This document shows positions 39,452-44,946 of a DNA stretch of 44,946 nt, piece by piece. Position 1 is the stretch's first letter, and the number at the start of each line of letters is the position of its first letter. The DNA comes from Leptolyngbya sp. PLA1 (lineage in GTDB: Bacteria > Planctomycetota > Phycisphaerae > Phycisphaerales > UBA1924): NCBI GenBank assembly GCA_021405315.1, contig QWIH01000028.1:1-44946 (forward strand). The letters are read 5' to 3'. Both the position numbers and the translations under genes were made by a program. The notes under the pieces were generated by a model. That model made no database searches. It saw only the letters and a list, made by a program, of their open reading frames with translations, and had not been told where the DNA came from.

Positions 39452-41478
39452 ACAAGGTCCAGGCGAGCGTGGGCGGCGTGACGCCGGGGCAGGGCCTGCT
39501 CGCCCCCCGCGCCTTCCGCGTCGCCCTGCTCGGAAACCCGAATACCGGAAAGACCACCCTCTTCAACCAACTCTCCGGCCTGCGTCACAAGACCAGCAAC
39601 TTCCCGGGCACCACCCAGGAAGCCCGCACCGGACTCCTCCGCGACCCCGCCCGCGACCAGCCCGTCGAACTCATCGACCTCCCGGGCGTGTATTCCCTCG
39701 AACTCGACCTTCACGAGGCCGACGTCTGCCGCCGGGTGCTCGCCGGAACACTCGCGCCCCCGGGTGAGCCCGCCCGCGCCCCCGACGCCCTCCTCATCGT
39801 GGTCGATGCCACCAACCTCGCCCGAAATCTCCTCATCGTCGGCGAGGCCCTCCGCCGCCGCCTCCCCACCATCGTGGCGCTCAACATGCACGACCTCGCG
39901 CGGAAGCGAGGCCTCCACTTCGACATCGACGCCCTCGCCTCCATCCTGGGCTGCCCGGTCTTCCCATGCAGCGCCCGCCGCGGCGAGGGTCTGGAGTCGT
40001 TCCGCAGCACGCTCGAGCAGGCTCAGGTTCCTCACGTCACACCACCCGGCTCCCAGGACGGCCTCGAAGCCTGGGCGCGCGAGACCTTCGCCGCCGTGGT
40101 CCGGCCCGCGGACTCCCACGCCGCGGACTCTCTGCGGGCCCACTCCTTCACCGATCGCCTCGACACCGCCGTCACACATCCGGTCGCCGGCCTCGGCATC
40201 TTTCTCCTCGTGATGCTCGGCCTCTTCTGGACTATCTTCTCCCTCGCCGCCGTCCCCATGGACCTCATCGACGGCGCATTCTCCTGGCTCTCTGACTTCG
40301 TTCGCGCCGCCCTCCCCGAGGGCATCCTCGCCGACTTCCTCGCGGGCGGAGTCGTCAACGGCATTGGTGGCACCCTCGTCTTCCTCCCCCAGATCTGCAT
40401 CCTCTTCTTCCTCATCTCCCTCCTCGAAGACACCGGCTACCTCGCGCGGGCGGCCTTCGTCGTCAACCGGTACCTCGCACCCTTCGGCCTCTCCGGGCAC
40501 GCCTTCGTGCCCTTGCTCGCCAGCCACGCCTGCGCCCTGCCCGGGATCATGTCCTGCCGCGCCATCCCAGACCGCCGCGAGCGGCTCGCCGCGATCCTCG
40601 TCGCCCCCTTCGCGAGCTGCTCCGCCCGCATCCCGGTCTACGTCCTCCTCACCGTGATCCTCTTCCCCGGACGGCCCGTGATACAGGCGTTGGCCTTCGC
40701 TGCGTGCTACGCCCTCGGCATCGCCGCGGCCCTCCTCAGCGCCCTCATCGCCCGCAGAACCCTCCTCCGCGGCGCCTCACGCCCCATGGCGCTCGAACTG
40801 CCGACCTACAAGCTCCCCTCGCTCCGCACCGCGTTCGTCACGACCTTCGAACGCGCGTGGGTGTTCATCCGCAACGCCGGCACCACGATCCTCGCCATCT
40901 GCATCGTGCCGTGGTGGCTCGGGGAATACCCCCACGTGCAGCCCCCCCCGCGTGTCGCCGAGCTCCGCGCTCAGGCCGAGGCACTCACCGCCGCCGGCCA
41001 GCAGGCCGCCGCCCGGCCCCTGCTCGCCGACGCCGACCGCCTGCAGGCCTCCGACGCCGGGGCCCGCTCCTTCATCGGGCGCATCGGGCGAACGGTCCAG
41101 CCCGTCTTCGAGCCGCTCGGCTTCGACTGGAAGCTCTCCGTCGGTGTCGTCTCCAGCTTCGCCGCGAGGGAAGTCTTCGTCTCCACCATGCGCATCATGG
41201 TGACGGGCCACGACGACGACTCCGACGACGACTCCATGATGGAGGCCCTCCGCACCGCCACCCGCGACGACGGCTCCCCCATCTTCACCGCCGCCACAAG
41301 CTGGTCGCTCCTCGTCTACTACGTCCTCGCCATGCAGTGCCTGCCCACGCTCGCCGTCACCGCGCGCGAAGCGGGCTCCCGAAGGTGGGCCTTCCTCCAA
41401 CTCGGCTGGATGTTCGCGCTCGCCTACGCCGCCGCATTCCTCGTTCGCCTCACCCTCCGCGCCGCGGGTGTCCCGTGA
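39448..41478 (+). CDS. feoB: Ferrous iron transporter FeoB
   Basis: The 676-residue inner-membrane Fe(II) transporter has an N-terminal G domain with G1 GNPNTGKTT, G3 DLPGVYSL and G4 NMHD, followed by the Gate core, with YLARAAFVVNRYLAPFGLSG, FVPLLASHACALPGIM and PFASCSARIPVYVL. The N-terminal GTPase lacks the long C-terminal regulatory region of some FeoBs. Near the end a very acidic stretch, GHDDDSDDDSMM, is inserted after FAAREVFVSTMRI. The start ATG 39448 overlaps feoA. Confidence 0.95.
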   Translation: MNKVQASVGGVTPGQGLLAPRAFRVALLGNPNTGKTTLFNQLSGLRHKTSNFPGTTQEARTGLLRDPARDQPVELIDLPGVYSLELDLHEADVCRRVLAGTLAPPGEPARAPDALLIVVDATNLARNLLIVGEALRRRLPTIVALNMHDLARKRGLHFDIDALASILGCPVFPCSARRGEGLESFRSTLEQAQVPHVTPPGSQDGLEAWARETFAAVVRPADSHAADSLRAHSFTDRLDTAVTHPVAGLGIFLLVMLGLFWTIFSLAAVPMDLIDGAFSWLSDFVRAALPEGILADFLAGGVVNGIGGTLVFLPQICILFFLISLLEDTGYLARAAFVVNRYLAPFGLSGHAFVPLLASHACALPGIMSCRAIPDRRERLAAILVAPFASCSARIPVYVLLTVILFPGRPVIQALAFAACYALGIAAALLSALIARRTLLRGASRPMALELPTYKLPSLRTAFVTTFERAWVFIRNAGTTILAICIVPWWLGEYPHVQPPPRVAELRAQAEALTAAGQQAAARPLLADADRLQASDAGARSFIGRIGRTVQPVFEPLGFDWKLSVGVVSSFAAREVFVSTMRIMVTGHDDDSDDDSMMEALRTATRDDGSPIFTAATSWSLLVYYVLAMQCLPTLAVTAREAGSRRWAFLQLGWMFALAYAAAFLVRLTLRAAGVP

Positions 41479-41663
41479 GCTTCCCCATCTCAGACTGGCA
41501 GTTCTGGATCGTCACCCCTCTCGCGGCTCTCGGCGCCTGCTGGGTGCTCCGCCGCCTCCTTCCGGGCCCGGTCAATCCCTTCCGCCGCCGAACGGGCACC
41601 GCGACCACCCTTACCATCAACGGGCGGCCTCTCCGCAAGCCGGGCAAGCCCCCTCCGACCTGA
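41475..41663 (+). CDS. Small membrane protein coupled to feoB
   Basis: A 62-residue product starting with GTG 41475, which overlaps the feoB stop in GTGA. It has one TM at about residues 8-26 (FWIVTPLAALGACWVLRRLL) followed by a basic, Pro-rich tail. Position suggests a FeoC- or FeoB-associated accessory protein, but the Cys-rich tail of many such proteins is missing. Function is inferred from position only. Confidence 0.6.
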   Translation: MSFPISDWQFWIVTPLAALGACWVLRRLLPGPVNPFRRRTGTATTLTINGRPLRKPGKPPPT

Positions 41664-41825
41664 ACCAACAGACCCGCCCCCGAACCCGCCCGGTCCAAGG
41701 CCCCCACGCCCGATATCATCCCGCTCAGGACCGATATCCAGTTCCGTACCTTCCCCCCGGGCGACCCGTCGCGCAACCACGGCGCCGCGCCGCGCCATTC
41801 TGGACCCCTCGCCGAGTGCTTGCCG

Positions 41826-42605
41826 ATGAACGACCCTGTGGAGCACCAACCCGACCGTCGTGACATCCTGACCGGAGGCCTGCTGCTCGGCATGGCCGGC
41901 CTCCTCTCCGCCTGCGCCGGCGGCCGCCCCAACATGCCCGACGCCGTCTGGCCCGGACAGGCCGGCAGCTTTGATCGCGCCTCGCGCCCGTCCACCGCAA
42001 CAGCCGCCCCGGCGCCCGCACGGCCCGTCCAGGTCGCCCAGCCCTCCGACTACTTCGGTCGTCCCGCGAACGTCATCCCGCGTTCCCGCTGGACGAACCA
42101 GGGCATCATCTCCAGCCGCCTCACCGCCAACGGCGACTCGGGCCGCATGGGCCGAATCTCCCGAATCACCGTCCACCACGACAGCCTCGACAACGGCTCC
42201 GTCCGCTCGGAGTCCGACGCCATCCGTCGGCTCAACCAGGTCCGCACCGGCCACGTCACCCGCAAGCCCGACGCCTTCGCCGACATCGGATACCACTTCG
42301 TCATCGACCCGCAGGGCCGCATCTGGGAGGCCCGCCCCCTCTCGTACCAGGGCGCCCACGTCAAGGGTCAGAACGAGAACAACATGGGCATCATGCTCAT
42401 GGGGAACTTCGACTACAACCGCCCCACCCCCGCCGCGCTCGCCGCGCTCGAGAGCTTCGTCATCCAGCAGATGCACCGGTACAACGTCTCGCACGCCGCC
42501 GTCAAGACGCACCAGGAACTGGCCGCCACCGAGTGCCCGGGACGAAACCTCCAGCGCTCCATGCTCGCCGCCCGCAACCGGGGCGGACGCATCTACTCCG
42601 CCTGA
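41826..42605 (+). CDS. N-acetylmuramoyl-L-alanine amidase / PGRP-like lipoprotein
   Basis: A 259-residue predicted lipoprotein. The N-terminus has a twin-Arg/hydrophobic signal (RRDILTGGLLLGMAGLLSAC) with a lipobox ending at Cys. The catalytic domain is amidase_2/PGRP: VHHDS (first His), the middle GYHFVIDPQGRIWE, and the late zinc ligand in TECPG, with MGIMLMGNFD between. It cleaves the lactyl bond between MurNAc and the stem peptide. ATG 41826 is preferred over an upstream TTG. The RR motif hints at Tat export, though the lipobox fits either pathway. Confidence 0.88.
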   Translation: MNDPVEHQPDRRDILTGGLLLGMAGLLSACAGGRPNMPDAVWPGQAGSFDRASRPSTATAAPAPARPVQVAQPSDYFGRPANVIPRSRWTNQGIISSRLTANGDSGRMGRISRITVHHDSLDNGSVRSESDAIRRLNQVRTGHVTRKPDAFADIGYHFVIDPQGRIWEARPLSYQGAHVKGQNENNMGIMLMGNFDYNRPTPAALAALESFVIQQMHRYNVSHAAVKTHQELAATECPGRNLQRSMLAARNRGGRIYSA

Positions 42606-42667
42606 GCCGCCCCGCCCGCTCCGCGGCCTCCCCTCCTATCATCCGCGTCCGGGAGGGCCGCCGCTCG

Positions 42668-43447
42668 ATGCTGACGCCGATGACCACGAACTTCGTGGGC
42701 CGCCTCCGGGCCAACGACCAGGCCGCATGGTTCGAGCTCTGGGAGACCTTCGGCCCGGTCGTTCGCTCGCAACTCACGAAGTGGGGCAAGGGCCGCATCG
42801 GCTCCCAGACCGTCCAGGATCTCTCCCAGGAAACCCTCGCCGCCCTCAGCGAGTCCATCGATCGCTTCGACCCCACGCGCGGAGCCCGCTTCTCCACCTG
42901 GCTGCTCGCCATCGCCAAGCACGTCCTGGGCGATGAACTCGACCGCCGTCAGGCCCTCAAACGAGGCGGCAACCAGAAGCCCGCGGTCCAGCACGAGGAC
43001 TGGATGGCCTGCGACCGGGGCCTCCCAGCCGACGCCCACTACGAGGCCGCCGTCTTCAGGGCCAAGGTCGAAGCCGCCATCCGCCTCGTCGAAAAAGAAT
43101 CCGATTTCACCGACTTCACCATCTTCTCCCTCCGCGTCCTCGAAGGAAAGCCCGGCAAGGAAGTCGCCGACTCCCTCGGAGTCTCCGAGCCCACCATCAG
43201 CCGCCGGCTCGCCAAGGTCCGCGACTGCCTCCGCTCCAAACTCCAGGAAGTCGTCGCCATCTACTCCTTCACAGAGGACGAACGGACAGAGGCCGCGCGA
43301 AACGGCCTCGTCCCGCCTCCCAAAAACATCCAGGCCGTCCACGACGACGCTCTGTTCGACGAGGCCATCGCGGAGATCTACCACCGCCAGATGGACCTCC
43401 GAAGGCAGGATCAGGCCCAGCGCCTGAGCGATCGTGACCCCAGGTGA
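42668..43447 (+). CDS. ECF-type RNA polymerase sigma factor
   Basis: The 259-residue sigma factor has region 2 (QDLSQETLAALSESIDRFDP, then FSTWLLAIAKHVLGDELDRR) and region 4 (FTIFSLRVLEGKPGKEVADS, then a helix-turn-helix VSEPTISRRLAKVRDCLRS). A C-terminal extension of about 60 residues follows region 4. GGGAGG lies upstream of ATG 42668. A membrane-anchored Ser/Thr kinase follows 18 bp later, a pairing known for planctomycete ECF groups. Regulation by the kinase is inferred. Confidence 0.85.
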   Translation: MLTPMTTNFVGRLRANDQAAWFELWETFGPVVRSQLTKWGKGRIGSQTVQDLSQETLAALSESIDRFDPTRGARFSTWLLAIAKHVLGDELDRRQALKRGGNQKPAVQHEDWMACDRGLPADAHYEAAVFRAKVEAAIRLVEKESDFTDFTIFSLRVLEGKPGKEVADSLGVSEPTISRRLAKVRDCLRSKLQEVVAIYSFTEDERTEAARNGLVPPPKNIQAVHDDALFDEAIAEIYHRQMDLRRQDQAQRLSDRDPR

Positions 43448-43465
43448 CGGCCGGAAGGAGCCCCG

Positions 43466-44946
43466 ATGGGCGTCGGCGAAGTTCTCCTCGCAGCTCTCGC
43501 GGTGGTCGCGGCGGTCGTCCTCGCCTGCCTCCTCATCGTCTTTCTCATCGTCCCGGTCTTCAAGGCCGCCTCCTGGATCATCGCTCAGCTCTGGCGCTTC
43601 GTCATCGGCGAGATCAGCGACGCCTTCCGCCTCCTCGGCGCCCTCATCCTCGCCATCCTCTACGTCCCCGTCATCCTCGGCTCCCTCGTCATCGGACGTT
43701 GGTCCGCCAGCGGGCACTACGGCAGGGCTCTCCTCTCCGAGCTCTCCACCGCCGGCCTCTGCATCTACCGCATCGCCCTCGGACACCCCCTCCGCCTCTT
43801 CAAGGCCGAAGGCCTCGTCGAGGGCCTCGAGCAACGCCTCCCCGCCGTCGTCGCCAACGCCCCCACCAGCGACACCCCCGCCGGCGGCCGCGCGGGCCAG
43901 TTCGCCGGATACCAGATCCAGGGCTCCCTCGCACCCGGCGGCTCCGGCGCCAAGCTCTACATCGCAACGCCCGACGCCGGCAAACGCTCCCTCTTCGCTC
44001 GCCAGGGCTTCGGCGACATCCCGCAGGTCGTCATCAAGACCTTCTCCACCAGCGACGGCAGCAGCCTCCCCCAGATCGTCCGCGAGAGCCGCTCCCTCGA
44101 TGCCGCCAAACGCCTCGGCCTCATCCTCGACCACGAGCTCGCACCAGAACGCTTCTTCTACGTCATGCGCTACGTCCCCGGTGAGCCCCTCTCCATGGTC
44201 ACCAAGAACCTCCACGCCGGCAGCCCCCAGGGCGGCCTCGGCGACCCCCAGCTCCGCTCCGCCCTCGGCTATGTCTCCGATCTCGTCGCCACACTCGCCT
44301 CCTACCACCGCGGGGGCCTCTGGCACAAGGACGTCAAGCCCGACAACGTCATCGTCGACACCGCCGGCCGCGCGCACCTCGTTGACTTCGGCCTCATCAC
44401 CTCGCTCCGGTCCGCCATGACCCTCACCACCCATGGCACCGAGTACTTCCGCGATCCCGAGATGGTCCGTCTGGCGCTCCGCGGCGTCAAGGTCCACGAG
44501 GTCGACGGCACCCGCTTCGACGTCTACGGCGCCGGCGCCGTCCTCTACGCCGTCATCGAAGACGGCTTCCCCGCGCACGGCGCGCTCTCACAGGTCCGCA
44601 AACGCTGCCCCGAAGCCGTGAAGTGGATCATCCGCCGCGCCATGACCGACTACGACAAACGCTACGTCAGCGCCGAGGCCATGCTCGCCGACCTCAGCAC
44701 CGTCGCCAACGCCCCCGACCCCTTCGCCGTCCGCCCCGCAGACCTCCCCAGCATGCAGGACGCCTTCGGACCCATCTCCGGCGACGACGAGGCTCCCCTC
44801 CGCCACCCCGCTCCTTCGCCCGCCGCGGCGACGCCCGCGGCTCCCGCCCTCGCCCACGAGGTCCCGCTCGCCGCCGCAGCCGCCGGACCGTTGCCGCCAC
44901 CCATGCCGCACCGAGGACGTCGCCCCGCGCCCGCCATCCGAGTGGT
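43466..44946 (+). CDS. Membrane-anchored Ser/Thr protein kinase (3' end beyond the right edge)
   Basis: 493 residues are visible before the window ends, with no stop. Two N-terminal TMs lie at about residues 5-33 (VLLAALAVVAAVVLACLLIV) and 55-77. The kinase domain follows: glycine loop LAPGGSGAKLYIA (155-167), Lys191 in VVIKTF, HKDVKPDN (287-294, Lys for the usual Arg of HRD), DFG (307-309) and GTEYFRDPE. A Pro/Ala-rich region starts near residue 460. Kinase C-terminal to the TMs is the reverse of the usual PknB layout. GGAG lies 5 nt before ATG 43466. It is the likely partner of the preceding sigma factor. Confidence 0.85.
   Translation, partial: MGVGEVLLAALAVVAAVVLACLLIVFLIVPVFKAASWIIAQLWRFVIGEISDAFRLLGALILAILYVPVILGSLVIGRWSASGHYGRALLSELSTAGLCIYRIALGHPLRLFKAEGLVEGLEQRLPAVVANAPTSDTPAGGRAGQFAGYQIQGSLAPGGSGAKLYIATPDAGKRSLFARQGFGDIPQVVIKTFSTSDGSSLPQIVRESRSLDAAKRLGLILDHELAPERFFYVMRYVPGEPLSMVTKNLHAGSPQGGLGDPQLRSALGYVSDLVATLASYHRGGLWHKDVKPDNVIVDTAGRAHLVDFGLITSLRSAMTLTTHGTEYFRDPEMVRLALRGVKVHEVDGTRFDVYGAGAVLYAVIEDGFPAHGALSQVRKRCPEAVKWIIRRAMTDYDKRYVSAEAMLADLSTVANAPDPFAVRPADLPSMQDAFGPISGDDEAPLRHPAPSPAAATPAAPALAHEVPLAAAAAGPLPPPMPHRGRRPAPAIRV

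Noticed and set aside
41712..41738. Two GATATC copies 21 bp apart before the amidase gene
   Set aside because: Short, common hexamer; no flanking similarity supporting a regulatory site.
42593..44578. 661-residue leftward Glu/Asp/Gly-rich open frame
   Set aside because: Antisense to the sigma factor and kinase, both with full motif sets; acidic composition arises from antisense reading of GC-rich codons.

Overview
The window is a high-GC, gene-dense chromosomal segment that looks like a planctomycete, probably of the Phycisphaerae/Phycisphaerales type. Supporting signs are three secreted proteins that open with an 'AFTYQG' module, two secreted proteins ending in a PGA..LL..RRRR sorting tail, an ECF sigma factor paired with a membrane-anchored Ser/Thr kinase, a membrane protein with a CPSCGY/CPECG zinc ribbon, and a futalosine-type UbiD-like decarboxylase. 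No rRNA, CRISPR array, insertion sequence or phage gene is visible. The lineage is inferred from gene content; no database search was run.

Layout. 1-10.0 kb: edge of a collagen-like secreted protein, a TPR lipoprotein, a UbiD-family decarboxylase divergent from a methyltransferase, a two-gene ABC exporter, a kinase fused to an AfsR-like ATPase module with an altered Walker A, and a lipoprotein built of SNG-type repeats. 10.1-17.6 kb: ribokinase and greA, then a leftward peptidoglycan/division operon (3D-domain protein, murC, murB, ddl, an FtsQ-like protein, a membrane protein). 18-24.3 kb: htpX, obgE, asnB, a PilZ-DnaJ fusion, an orphan OppF-like ATPase, tRNA-Phe. 24.5-27.8 kb: three secreted surface or matrix proteins. 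27.8-35.4 kb: a nearly complete kynurenine catabolic island. 35.4-38.8 kb: rpmB, asnS and a secreted protein. 39-41.7 kb: a Fur-box-controlled feoA-feoB operon with a coupled small membrane protein. 41.8-44.9 kb: a peptidoglycan amidase lipoprotein, an ECF sigma factor, and a membrane-anchored kinase cut by the right edge.

How the genes work together. The kynurenine island encodes every step from N-formylkynurenine to the deamination of 2-aminomuconate: formamidase, kynurenine 3-monooxygenase, kynureninase, 3-hydroxyanthranilate dioxygenase, ACMS decarboxylase, aminomuconate-semialdehyde dehydrogenase and a RidA-type deaminase. Tryptophan 2,3-dioxygenase is absent from the window. Six leftward genes are chained by overlapping or nearly touching stop and start codons, and one of them is an unexplained two-TM zinc-ribbon protein. 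The presence of ACMS decarboxylase and the semialdehyde dehydrogenase, with no quinolinate phosphoribosyltransferase, points to catabolism and not NAD synthesis. The mur operon keeps the classic murC-murB-ddl-ftsQ order, which is notable because planctomycetes are known for lacking FtsZ and much of the usual division gene cluster.

Most promising leads: the divergent FtsQ candidate, the zinc-ribbon membrane protein inside the kynurenine operon, the histone-like basic tail on 3-hydroxyanthranilate dioxygenase, the PilZ-J-domain fusion, and a cysteine-rich FeoA under a Fur-like operator.
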